Positions 7,811-16,270 of a stretch of DNA of 64,000 nucleotides are shown here, piece after piece. The notes below the pieces were generated by a model. The model saw only the letters and a program-made list of their open reading frames with translations, searched no databases and had not been told where the DNA came from. The DNA lies in IMG/VR virus record IMGVR_UViG_3300034375_008262, positions 1 to 64,000 of that record, one strand, 5' to 3'. A program made the translations under genes and the position numbers. Numbering within the stretch: the stretch's first letter is position 1; each line of letters opens with the position of its first letter. Source of the stretch: a virus.

Positions 7811-8812
7811 ATGAATATTTATAGTGTAAACGAATGGGATCCATTGAAAAAGGTTTGTGTTGGAGTCGCTGACTATTGCCGCATTCCTGAGATGGACGAA
7901 AGTCTACGTGTAATTAATTACGCAGACAGGCAGGATGTAAGTGATGTAAAGGCTGGTCTATATCCTGATCAAGTTGTAGAAGAATCAAACGAAGATCTTG
8001 AAACTTTTGTAAAGTTTTTAGAAGGCGAAGGTGTCGAAGTTGTCAGACCTAAGCGCACACCAGAAGTTGAATACTATAACTACTGCCCACGTGATACTGT
8101 ATTTGTTCATGGCAACAGAGCTTTTGCTGCTCCAATGGCCCTCGCAGCAAGAGAAACAGAATGGCGACATCTACTGCCTGGTGTTGCTCCTATTGAAATA
8201 GGACACAGCATAGACAGAACAGGATTGTATGACGAATCCTGTGTCGGAGATCCAGATCGCCTTGCCCTCACTGAAGTAGCACCATGCTTTGACGCTGCTA
8301 ACGCAATTAGAGCCAACGACGATATTTTGTATTTGGTAAGCAATAGTGGCAACAAAGCAGGTGCTGCTTATTTAAGCACATGGATAAACAAACCTGAAAA
8401 TAGTTTTTCTGAGCCAGGCAACATACGTGTTCATCGCCTTGAAGATGTTTACAGTTATATGCACATTGACAGCACCATTGCTTTCTTACGTGAAGGACTA
8501 TTACTTGCTAATCCAAGTAGAATTAAAAGCATGGACGTTTTGCCTGCACCATTCAACACCTGGGATGTAATTTGGGCACCAGATCCTGTTGATGCTGGAC
8601 ACTATCCTGGACTGTGTAATAGCAGTATATGGACTTGGAATGTAAACTTGTTTAGTGTGAACCCTAATCTTGTTGTGTTAGAAGAACATCAAGAACCAAC
8701 ACGTAAAGCATTAGAAGCACATGGTATTGAATGTGCTATGCTACCGCTGCGTCATGCTAGAACACTAGGTGGGTGTTTTCATTGTTGCACATTAGATCTT
8801 GTTAGAGGCTAA
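7811..8812 (+). CDS. Glycine/arginine amidinotransferase-like enzyme
   Basis: 333 residues. The protein matches the arginine:glycine amidinotransferase family over its full length. Catalytic residues are all present: Asp161 in PCFDAAN, His218 in MHID, and Cys325 in GGCFHCC, equivalent to Asp254, His303 and Cys407 of the human enzyme. CPRDTVFV near residue 92 is another family hallmark. The family moves the amidino group of arginine to glycine or another amine, giving guanidinoacetate-like products and ornithine. I start at ATG 7811; a longer in-frame extension has no ribosome site and runs through the promoter element. Bases 8792-8812 overlap the convergent SGNH gene. Its G+C looks somewhat higher than its neighbours. 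The acceptor amine is unknown. Confidence 0.9.
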   Translation: MNIYSVNEWDPLKKVCVGVADYCRIPEMDESLRVINYADRQDVSDVKAGLYPDQVVEESNEDLETFVKFLEGEGVEVVRPKRTPEVEYYNYCPRDTVFVHGNRAFAAPMALAARETEWRHLLPGVAPIEIGHSIDRTGLYDESCVGDPDRLALTEVAPCFDAANAIRANDDILYLVSNSGNKAGAAYLSTWINKPENSFSEPGNIRVHRLEDVYSYMHIDSTIAFLREGLLLANPSRIKSMDVLPAPFNTWDVIWAPDPVDAGHYPGLCNSSIWTWNVNLFSVNPNLVVLEEHQEPTRKALEAHGIECAMLPLRHARTLGGCFHCCTLDLVRG

Positions 8813-9568
8813 TAATTGATCCACAGTTTGTCTGTGAAATTCAACTCCGTCATGCATACAATCTCTAGCCTCCATGCTTCCTGACGTAGGATTAATATAT
8901 TGCATATCAACACTTAATAAAAAATCTAGTTCTCCTTCCCAAGTAAAGTTTACAACAGGAACTCCTAAACTTTGCCATACTAGATTGAAGCTTTCAATAC
9001 TTGCAAACACAGATTTTTTAAGTTCTCCTATGTCTTGAATGTATCTTTTGCCCCACCATTTTCCGTCAATTGATCTTGTTCCACTCATATCTTTCCAACG
9101 AATACTGCCATCATCATCTTCAAATCCAAATTGTTTTCTTGTAATCTGTGGCCACTGTGCTACTACTAATTTTGGCAAGGGTAAATTATTTAACTTCCAT
9201 AAAAGACTGTTAAAATGTAGAACTTCAGGACTACTAGCTTGTTTTCCTATATTGACTAAATCAAGTTGCAACTCATTTGCTAACATACTACACCATATAT
9301 CTTCAGTGTTTAACCCAACACCCTCTGTATAACTACATCCAGTTGCAAGTAGAAAAGGTTTTGAAATATCATTTATTTCTTGCGTTCGATAACCTAGGCT
9401 GTTAAAATTATATTGAATTGTTTCTTTATGATATTTCCAGTCTTTTGGCATTTTTTTACAATTCTTTTTATATTCGTCTTGATCGTCGGTTGAGAAAAAA
9501 TACATGCTTTTACCGTTTGTTTCTCGATCAACTAGCAAAGGACTATTTTTTTGAAAATAGAGGGCCAT
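8792..9568 (-). CDS. SGNH/GDSL-type hydrolase (copy 3)
   Basis: 258 residues with a clear SGNH set: LATGCSYTEG with Ser79, NIGKQASSP as block II, and a C-terminal Asp240/His245 pair in MHDGVEFH. The N-terminal 70 residues, beginning MALYFQKNSPLLVDRETNG, are an extra segment; RTQEIND before the serine strand is typical of phage and marine SGNH proteins in sugar loci. Likely an esterase or O-acyl-removing enzyme on a glycan. The ATG has TTGGAG ten bases upstream. It is divergent from the 9622 gene and its last 21 bases overlap the amidinotransferase gene. Confidence 0.75.
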   Translation of the reverse strand: MALYFQKNSPLLVDRETNGKSMYFFSTDDQDEYKKNCKKMPKDWKYHKETIQYNFNSLGYRTQEINDISKPFLLATGCSYTEGVGLNTEDIWCSMLANELQLDLVNIGKQASSPEVLHFNSLLWKLNNLPLPKLVVAQWPQITRKQFGFEDDDGSIRWKDMSGTRSIDGKWWGKRYIQDIGELKKSVFASIESFNLVWQSLGVPVVNFTWEGELDFLLSVDMQYINPTSGSMEARDCMHDGVEFHRQTVDQLLASNKI

Positions 9569-9581
9569 AAAAATTACTCCA

Positions 9582-9589
9582 AATAAATA
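9582..9589 (+). promoter_or_regulatory. Late promoter-like AATAAATA
   Basis: The element lies 32 bases before the GTG of the rightward gene at 9622, leaving room for a leader with the CGGAG ribosome site at 9612-9616. Confidence 0.5.
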
Positions 9590-9621
9590 ACTACGTATAT
9601 TTAAAAAACATCGGAGTCATA

Positions 9622-10974
9622 GTGTCATATAACTGGTTTAATTGTCTTTACTTTAGCCCAAGAAATAAATGCCTACCTGAGCTAATAATGCAAGACGGTA
9701 ATAGAGCACCGTTGCGACAAATAAGCAAAATAGAAATGCTGATGGATATTACCAAAGAAAGTTTTGTTGGTAAATTTAAAGAACCATTAATAATCTACAA
9801 TGGCACTCATAATATTCCTAATCTAGATAAACTTTTTATAAGTGATACACACACCAACATTTTGAAAACTCAGCGTGTGCATTTTTTCTTTATGGAAGTG
9901 CTTACACACTATATTCCTAATCCTTGGGGAAAACTAGAACCTCATATTCTTAAAATTGACAACGAGCCTGAAAAATTAAACAAAATTAGATGCTACGAAC
10001 TTGATACATTAAATCAATGGGCTAAAGAAAATGACATAGATTTGTATGTATACTGCACTGATCATAAAAGTTGGGAATATTATCAAAAAATATATCCCTA
10101 TATAAAATTAAGAAGCATGGATTTATTTGTAAGTTGGTATAGTAGTAGATTTCAATTACAAGAAGAATATAACAGAAGTGGCATGCTTCCAGGTGATATC
10201 TATCCAGTTATAGAATATAAAAAAATTAGAAAGAAGTTTTTTAGTGGGTCATGGAGATATGATCCAAGTAGACATTTTATAACAGCATTTCTTGCAAGCG
10301 AAGGATTGACAAAAGATAACGAGATTAGTTTTTATCATAAATCAAGCAACGAAGACATGATTGCAAATATGTGGTTTGATTGGGAAAAGTTTGCAAATAA
10401 ACATCCTGCTATGAGTCAATCACTATTAAAAGGAAATGAATTATTGCAACCACAACTTCCTTTGAGTTTTGAAGTTAAAAATCCTATATCTTGCGATTTA
10501 AAACAAGGCGATCCTGATTACAATACGCCAGGTATGTATAACAGACGTAGAACACAAGATCCATATAAAACCTACGAACGTGTGTTTTGCGCAATCATAA
10601 ACGAAAGTAGAGTTACTCAACCTTGGCCAAATGTCAGCGAAAAGACACTCAATGCAATGAAAAGTTTTAGACCATTTGTTTTAGTAGCAGCACCACACAC
10701 ATTAAAATATTTGAAAGAAATGGGATACAAAACATTCAGTGACTTTTGGCCTGAAGATTATGATGATATCCAATGCACAAGCGACAGATTGGTAGAAGTT
10801 TGTAATACTATAAAATATATAGATTCATTTAGTATAGAAGATTGTAGGAAAATTTACAAAAAATTGATACCAAGGTTGATGCACAATTATAATGTTTTGC
10901 AAAAGAATTATAAATGGTTTGATGAATACAATTTAAAATTAGATTCCCAAAGTTCATTAGCCCAGTATGTATGA
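9622..10974 (+). CDS. Unnamed glycosyltransferase-like phage protein (EK/GFKTF family, copy 3)
   Basis: 450 residues. The C-terminal part matches the 2609 and 6029 proteins: NVSEKTLNAMKSFRPFVLV, LKEMGYKTFSDFWPEDYD, then a helical tail with HNYNVLQKN. The N-terminal half has an aromatic-rich segment (MSYNWFNCLYFSPRNKC) and no motif I can assign. Start is GTG 9622 with CGGAG six bases upstream. It is the only family member read rightward, and its last 67 bases overlap the convergent SGNH-like gene. That large overlap and the separate promoter suggest it was inserted independently. Function: probably carbohydrate transfer, inferred only. Confidence 0.6.
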   Translation: MSYNWFNCLYFSPRNKCLPELIMQDGNRAPLRQISKIEMLMDITKESFVGKFKEPLIIYNGTHNIPNLDKLFISDTHTNILKTQRVHFFFMEVLTHYIPNPWGKLEPHILKIDNEPEKLNKIRCYELDTLNQWAKENDIDLYVYCTDHKSWEYYQKIYPYIKLRSMDLFVSWYSSRFQLQEEYNRSGMLPGDIYPVIEYKKIRKKFFSGSWRYDPSRHFITAFLASEGLTKDNEISFYHKSSNEDMIANMWFDWEKFANKHPAMSQSLLKGNELLQPQLPLSFEVKNPISCDLKQGDPDYNTPGMYNRRRTQDPYKTYERVFCAIINESRVTQPWPNVSEKTLNAMKSFRPFVLVAAPHTLKYLKEMGYKTFSDFWPEDYDDIQCTSDRLVEVCNTIKYIDSFSIEDCRKIYKKLIPRLMHNYNVLQKNYKWFDEYNLKLDSQSSLAQYV

Positions 10975-11663
10975 GCAGGCAATCTATGATGCCAATACAT
11001 TTGTCCTTCAACACTGTGTCCTTGGTTTAGACAATTTTCAAAAAAGCTGTAATTTTCATCATCCCAATATAAAAAATTTTCTTTGTCAATTTTATCAGCA
11101 TAATATTTGTATCTTTTAGAATTTTCACATGCTTGAAAACTATTCCTAAATGTATAACTTAAATTATTTGCTTTGAAAAAACTTTGTAATTCAATTATAT
11201 TCATATACCTGTTTACTTGCCATTGCACAGGATTAATAAAAAGATGTTTACTTAATGAATCTAAGTTTTTACGTATAGAAACTGGAGCCCAATCAGGATA
11301 ATGTTGAGGATGCAAATGTAATACATTTTTATCAGGTGTATAAGGAATAAACTTGTTTGTGTCACTGTGCTCATCCAAATGATCATAAAAATATTCAGTG
11401 CGTTCAGCACCTGTCCAATTAATAAAAAAATGTGTGGTTTTTGCTTGTTTAGGATTATCTAATATCCAAAGTAATGTTGTTCTTTTGATATAATCATTGC
11501 TGCCGCCAGGCATGGCAATATTTGTATATTTCCAATTAAGTTTTTTTGCTATTTGTGCAGAATAACAATTTTCTCTGTTATAGTTGCCTTCGCCTATACC
11601 ACTGCCTTCAATTTCACTTCCAGCTGTATGACTGCACCCGTTAATAAACAAATGATCAATCAT
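10908..11663 (-). CDS. SGNH-like hydrolase-fold protein (copy 4)
   Basis: 251 residues. The N-terminus, LFINGCSHTAGSEIEGSG, holds the block I serine (Ser11) in a variant common in phage SGNH-like proteins; NIAMPGGSNDYI supplies block II with an Asn-Asp. The C-terminal LNQGHSVEGQMYWHHRLPAHTYWA has histidines at the block V position but no clear D-x-x-H, so catalysis is less certain than for the 8792 protein. It overlaps the radical SAM gene upstream by eight bases (ATG inside PIND-stop) and is the end of the long overlapping leftward run 21140-10908. Confidence 0.62.
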   Translation of the reverse strand: MIDHLFINGCSHTAGSEIEGSGIGEGNYNRENCYSAQIAKKLNWKYTNIAMPGGSNDYIKRTTLLWILDNPKQAKTTHFFINWTGAERTEYFYDHLDEHSDTNKFIPYTPDKNVLHLHPQHYPDWAPVSIRKNLDSLSKHLFINPVQWQVNRYMNIIELQSFFKANNLSYTFRNSFQACENSKRYKYYADKIDKENFLYWDDENYSFFENCLNQGHSVEGQMYWHHRLPAHTYWANELWESNFKLYSSNHL

Positions 11664-12624
11664 TAATAGGTTCCTTTGGAATAATTATATCAGTTCCACA
11701 ATGACAATGTTGTTTACTACATATAACTGGTTGCAAATCAAATGTCAAGTCTTTATCTAATATATTTCCGTGATTATTACCTACGCCACAACTCGCACTA
11801 CTGATATCACCACGTGGATTGATAAAAAGTGCATCATCTACAAAACATTTCCACCCAGCAAAAAAGTTTTGTCGGGCAGCAATAATTTTATTGCTGTTTA
11901 CAGGTTCTATTCCTGTGTCGTAATGTGCATTGCTAATTGCTTTGTTTTGTCTGTGAGGTTTCGAAATAGTTTGCACACTTTCAAATTGTGCTTTTTCTAA
12001 AAACTCTACTTTTGCAGGATCTTTGTATTCCCACGGGCCTGCATTTACACTCATTTCATCAAACAGTGGAGTCCATTCTAAGTTATAGTTTGGCACTTCT
12101 TTGCGCACCCGTTCTCCAAACTCTTTTACTTCCCAAAAGCGTTCTTCGTGCATTAGCATCTTTGTGCAAAGATAATCAACCTTGTCGCATAAAAATTTTG
12201 CATTTTCAATATAACGATCTTTTTTGCTAAACTCTACATGAAAACTTGCAACAATGTCATCAAACAAATGATAATGCTGTTCCCAATAACGTAAAGGCCT
12301 TGATAGGTTTGTGTTTACAGCAACAGTAAGACTATCACCTAATTCTTCTTTCAAGTATTCAGTAAGTGGAATAAAGTTTTCCCAATGAGTAGGTTCTCCT
12401 CCGCTGTAAAATATTTTAAAATACTTATAGCCTCGGTCTTGATATTGTTGAAATATATTTCTTACATTTTCTTTGTAAGTATCAAGAGCTCCATTGTTGC
12501 GATTATCACCTGCCCAGTTTCCTGGATTACAATAACTGCACTGGAAGTTACAAAAGTTATTCACTTGCCACGTAATGGTAGCATAAGGTTCTGACATTGG
12601 TGTGATTTTTAGTAAATTAGACAT
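11656..12624 (-). CDS. Radical SAM protein with C-terminal cysteine region
   Basis: 322 residues. The core starts at once: CNFQCSYC with Cys25, Cys29, Cys32, then SGGEP at 74-78. The C-terminus has a SPASM/twitch-like set (WKCFVDDALFINPRGDISSASCGV, then CSKQHCHCG), suggesting an auxiliary iron-sulfur cluster, in the usual C-terminal place. This differs from its four upstream neighbours, which carry such cysteines before the core. SPASM-type enzymes commonly act on peptides or proteins; some act on sugars. Start ATG overlaps the upstream gene by eight bases. Closest relative in the window is the truncated protein at the left edge. Confidence 0.85.
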   Translation of the reverse strand: MSNLLKITPMSEPYATITWQVNNFCNFQCSYCNPGNWAGDNRNNGALDTYKENVRNIFQQYQDRGYKYFKIFYSGGEPTHWENFIPLTEYLKEELGDSLTVAVNTNLSRPLRYWEQHYHLFDDIVASFHVEFSKKDRYIENAKFLCDKVDYLCTKMLMHEERFWEVKEFGERVRKEVPNYNLEWTPLFDEMSVNAGPWEYKDPAKVEFLEKAQFESVQTISKPHRQNKAISNAHYDTGIEPVNSNKIIAARQNFFAGWKCFVDDALFINPRGDISSASCGVGNNHGNILDKDLTFDLQPVICSKQHCHCGTDIIIPKEPIND

Positions 12625-13900
12625 ATGCTCTTAGCCACTCCAACTCTGGAAATGTTGCCCAAAAATCTTCTTTGCGATGTTGATCTAATCCGTGATTTTT
12701 TTCAAAGAATTGCTTTAGTTTTACAGTATCAAGTTTGCCAGTGTTCATAAACTGTATAACACTATCAATTTTTCCTAATACATCTTTTACAACATCAGGC
12801 TTTGTAGCAATACGATCTTTGATTTTATCATATGCCCATGCTTTGTAATCAATATACTTGCTGCGTAATTCTATTTTAAAATCATTGGGTATACTATCAA
12901 GTCTCATAAAGTCAGGATCTGTAAGCATGTTTAATCTACAATTTTCAATGTCTACTAATCCACGTTCTACCCAATTCATATGAAAGTCAGGCCAATTCCA
13001 CACGTTATACAAACTTATAGTAGGAGTAAGTTCAAAGTGTATGTTAGGCAATGCTTCAAGCATTTCTTGTCTATTACGCTCTACAGTTTCCCAATGTGTT
13101 CCATGACGCATAAATTCTGCTCTTGCACCCATTGCATCTAAACTTGCACTAACTTGAATATCAGGAAATTCTCTCCAATAATCAATAATACTTTTTTGCT
13201 TGAATCTTAAATTACTGAAGTTTGTGGTATAGCGTAATCTTACATCTGTTTTGCCAGTTTCAATCCAATGATCTAAAATCTTATAGTGTTCGTTTGTAAT
13301 CAGTGGCTCACCACCTGCCCAGTATACTTCTTCAACATCAGGCAAGTATTGCTGCAATTCATCCCAAAAGTTTTTGTGCTTTGCAACATTAACAATAATG
13401 CTGCCGTTGTTTTTGAGTATGTTTGCAACTTCGTGTTTGCCATATAGTTCACCGTGTTCTTGTGCATGTAAACTGCTTAACTCAGGCCCGCATGTCCTAC
13501 ACTTCATATTGCAAATATTGCTGAAACGTATGTCCATGTATGCCATGCGCATTTCGTCAATGCTGCCATCAGCATTTGTTTTTTCTACCAAATCAAAATG
13601 CTTATCACCAAACCATTGATTGTGATTTTTGCGCAATGTCCAAATGTAAGTGCTGTCTTCAAGTTCGTAGCAACGTCTACAGCAATCCAGTTTCTCACCT
13701 TTTAACATAGCAAGACGTAGTTCTCGATACTTGTCGCTGTTCCATACTTCTGCAATAGTGTTTTCTTTTACATTGCCAAAAGGTTGATCACTGTCTGCAA
13801 TACAGCAAGGCATAGCTCTACCATCAGGCCAGGCGTGCATGTGTATCCAAGGCAGGATACAGAACGCTTTATTCTTTTTTAATAGATGTTCTTTATCCAT
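12617..13900 (-). CDS. N-terminal-twitch radical SAM protein
   Basis: 427 residues. N-terminal cysteines: FCILPWIH (Cys14), CC at 32-33, CCRRC at 73-77. The core has CNMKCRTC (Cys130, Cys134, Cys137) and AGGEP (GGEP 196-199). It is a close paralogue of the next gene (13893-15113): both share the FC..PWLH, PCC, NVK, RL.ML.G, MAY.DIRFSNICN layout, which points to a tandem duplication. The C-terminal end WATFPELEWL resembles VEVFPELAGL there and TVFPELAHLL in the 637 protein, so the ending is a family signature. Eight-base overlap on both sides. Confidence 0.87.
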   Translation of the reverse strand: MDKEHLLKKNKAFCILPWIHMHAWPDGRAMPCCIADSDQPFGNVKENTIAEVWNSDKYRELRLAMLKGEKLDCCRRCYELEDSTYIWTLRKNHNQWFGDKHFDLVEKTNADGSIDEMRMAYMDIRFSNICNMKCRTCGPELSSLHAQEHGELYGKHEVANILKNNGSIIVNVAKHKNFWDELQQYLPDVEEVYWAGGEPLITNEHYKILDHWIETGKTDVRLRYTTNFSNLRFKQKSIIDYWREFPDIQVSASLDAMGARAEFMRHGTHWETVERNRQEMLEALPNIHFELTPTISLYNVWNWPDFHMNWVERGLVDIENCRLNMLTDPDFMRLDSIPNDFKIELRSKYIDYKAWAYDKIKDRIATKPDVVKDVLGKIDSVIQFMNTGKLDTVKLKQFFEKNHGLDQHRKEDFWATFPELEWLRAYV

Positions 13901-15113
13901 TCATTAATCCTGCAAGTTCTGGAAATACTTCAACAAAATTCTCATTGCGAATTTTATCACGTCTACTAGTATTATGTATAAACTCTTTGCCGTGTTCATC
14001 CCAAGTATGAGCACTGGTTGCAAAACGCATTGCATTTTCTACATGCTGCACACACCAATATTCGTCTTTGATTTGATTGATTAGTTTTAACAATCCCAGT
14101 GTGCCTTTTTCTTTTTCTTCTGGTGGCAAATTTTGCGCACTGTAAAAACTTGGATTTAACAAATGATAAATGCTGATGTAATCGTGTTTGCGGAGTAAAT
14201 CTTGATCAATCATGTATGTAAAGAAATCACCCAGTGTGACATAATTCAAGTTGCTTAATACACAGTTGAATTGATAATCAATAAAGTCTACATCTCTAAT
14301 TTTGCGTAGATTGTTTTCTACTGTAAACCATTTAGTGCCATTGCGTATGTATTCGGCTTTTTTGCCATAATGGTCCAAACTTGCACTGACTTCTACACCT
14401 TTGAAATTGCTCCACATATCAAGTATATCATACTTTTTGTATTTAAAGTTGCTCATATTTGTGTTGTAGCGTAATGTTATATCTTTACAGCTACCATTAG
14501 CAATCATTTCTTCAAGTATTGTGTAGTGTTCATCTGTGATCAATGGCTCGCCACCTGCAAAGTATGCAAGTTCAATATTGGGTATTTGTTCAAGAACTTG
14601 ATCCAACAACTTGCCGCTTTCGTCAGCATGTTGCACTACACGAAATCCAGGAGGTGGAGCATCATGTTCTTTGTGTTCTTGCCCCCATTTGCTGGAAAAT
14701 TCGCTGCCGCAGGTTCTGCATTTGAAATTGCAAATGTTGCTAAAACGTATGTCATAATAAGCCATTGTAAATTTATCAAGGCTACCGTCTTCGTTTGTAA
14801 AAGGCACTAAATCATCGTATTTGTCAGCAAACTTTTCAATGCTGTATTTTCTAAAACTGTATGGTGAACTTTCTTCATGCTTGTAGCAAAATTCACAGGC
14901 TTCGTTTTTCCTGCCAGCAAGCATATCCAAACGTAATTTTTTCATACGTTCAGTGTTAAATGCTTGCTCCAATGTGGTATCTTTTACATTAGCAAAAGGT
15001 TCAACATAGTCACTGCTACAACAAGGATATACATCTCCTTTTGGCGTCACGTTTAAGTGTAGCCAAGGAAACATACAAAAAGTTTTACTGCTTTTTAGAT
15101 GATCATCTTTCAT
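13893..15113 (-). CDS. N-terminal-twitch radical SAM protein
   Basis: 406 residues. N-terminal cysteine set FCMFPWLHL (Cys13), PCC (31-32), CEFC (73-76); core CNFKCRTC (Cys128, Cys132, Cys135) and AGGEP (187-190). All cluster ligands are intact. Paralogue of 12617-13900. The start ATG overlaps the TGA of the 15110 gene (ATGA) and the stop region overlaps the next start by eight bases, so expression is coupled along the run. Substrate unknown; the shared FPEL C-terminal end in the family may be a docking or recognition element, which is inference. Confidence 0.87.
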   Translation of the reverse strand: MKDDHLKSSKTFCMFPWLHLNVTPKGDVYPCCSSDYVEPFANVKDTTLEQAFNTERMKKLRLDMLAGRKNEACEFCYKHEESSPYSFRKYSIEKFADKYDDLVPFTNEDGSLDKFTMAYYDIRFSNICNFKCRTCGSEFSSKWGQEHKEHDAPPPGFRVVQHADESGKLLDQVLEQIPNIELAYFAGGEPLITDEHYTILEEMIANGSCKDITLRYNTNMSNFKYKKYDILDMWSNFKGVEVSASLDHYGKKAEYIRNGTKWFTVENNLRKIRDVDFIDYQFNCVLSNLNYVTLGDFFTYMIDQDLLRKHDYISIYHLLNPSFYSAQNLPPEEKEKGTLGLLKLINQIKDEYWCVQHVENAMRFATSAHTWDEHGKEFIHNTSRRDKIRNENFVEVFPELAGLMNG

Positions 15114-16270
15114 ACAGAATCTAATACCTTTACTAATTCTGGATGCAAATATGTTTTATAAGATTGTTGCCTATTTTTATCAAACTGCATGGTTTCTATT
15201 TTTAATTCACGTATTTTATCTACACTATACTTATTATTATGAATACATGATGCAAGGTAATTATTGAAGCTTTGTGTTTGATACCCTAGTCCATTTATCA
15301 AAACCCTGCCATACAATAATAAATTATTAGGCAGCCAACAGACATCAATTGCTCGTTCAATTGGAAATACATTTGTAATTACAATGTCTTCAAAGTTATA
15401 TTTTTCTGCCCACTTTACAGTATTTCTAATATCAAGAAAGTTGTATACTGTTGCTACAAAATTGATTTGCGCAGAATAATTGTCAATCTTGTTAAAAAAG
15501 TTTTTGACATTATTTTCTAGTATTTCAAACGAGAAAGGATATCTTGTATATTCATATACTTTACCAACACCGTCTATGCTAAAGGTTGCATTTATTTTTT
15601 TAAATTTATTCAATCTGTATACATTTGCATTTGAAAATTTTGTTGCATTTGTATGCATCTCCAAAGTTATATTTTCAGCATATCCGTTGTCAATACAATA
15701 ATCAAGCAATTCTAAAAACTGGTTTGATAGCAATGGCTCTCCGCCGCTTACTCTAATATTAGTTATGTCTTTTAACACAGGATATAATATTCTAATATCA
15801 TGAGGTTCAATATCAGGTATACTGCTCCACCAATATTTGTATCCATTTTTTTCAAAAAGCTCTGCATCTTTATTGAGTTGATTACTCAACGCAGGGTGGC
15901 ACATTCTACAACGTAAATTACATTTATTGCCTAAATGGATGTCAAGCCATTCTAATCTGTTATCAACTGTTGTGTCCAACATAAGTCTTGGACTATTGCC
16001 CATAGTTTTTTCTGCATTATAACAACCTTGGCATGCTTGAGGATATTTTCCTTCCAACATTTCTGTTCGGATATTTTGCAACTGAGGTAGATTGAATAAT
16101 TCTTCTACATTATTGTGTATGTTTTTGTTTGTTTGTAGAGGATCAGGATCAACAGGACTTGCTATATTACAGCATGGATTTACACATTGTATACCGTCTT
16201 GATTCCAATGACTGATTGCAAGTTGCTTAAATGGATAATAACAATAAGAATTATCTTTAGAAGGTTTCAT
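15110..16270 (-). CDS. N-terminal-twitch radical SAM protein
   Basis: 386 residues from ATG 16268-16270, chosen over an in-frame ATG 21 bases upstream because AAGGA lies five bases before it. N-terminal cysteines: SYCYYPF (Cys10), Cys29, CC at 33-34, CQGC (80-83). Core CNLRCRMC (Cys117, Cys121, Cys124) and SGGEP (GGEP 176-179). Diverged from the 12617/13893 pair but with the same architecture. It overlaps the 16257 gene by 14 bases with this start and the 13893 gene by four. Codon use looks more AT-rich than in its two downstream paralogues, so it may have joined the cluster separately. Confidence 0.85.
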   Translation of the reverse strand: MKPSKDNSYCYYPFKQLAISHWNQDGIQCVNPCCNIASPVDPDPLQTNKNIHNNVEELFNLPQLQNIRTEMLEGKYPQACQGCYNAEKTMGNSPRLMLDTTVDNRLEWLDIHLGNKCNLRCRMCHPALSNQLNKDAELFEKNGYKYWWSSIPDIEPHDIRILYPVLKDITNIRVSGGEPLLSNQFLELLDYCIDNGYAENITLEMHTNATKFSNANVYRLNKFKKINATFSIDGVGKVYEYTRYPFSFEILENNVKNFFNKIDNYSAQINFVATVYNFLDIRNTVKWAEKYNFEDIVITNVFPIERAIDVCWLPNNLLLYGRVLINGLGYQTQSFNNYLASCIHNNKYSVDKIRELKIETMQFDKNRQQSYKTYLHPELVKVLDSV

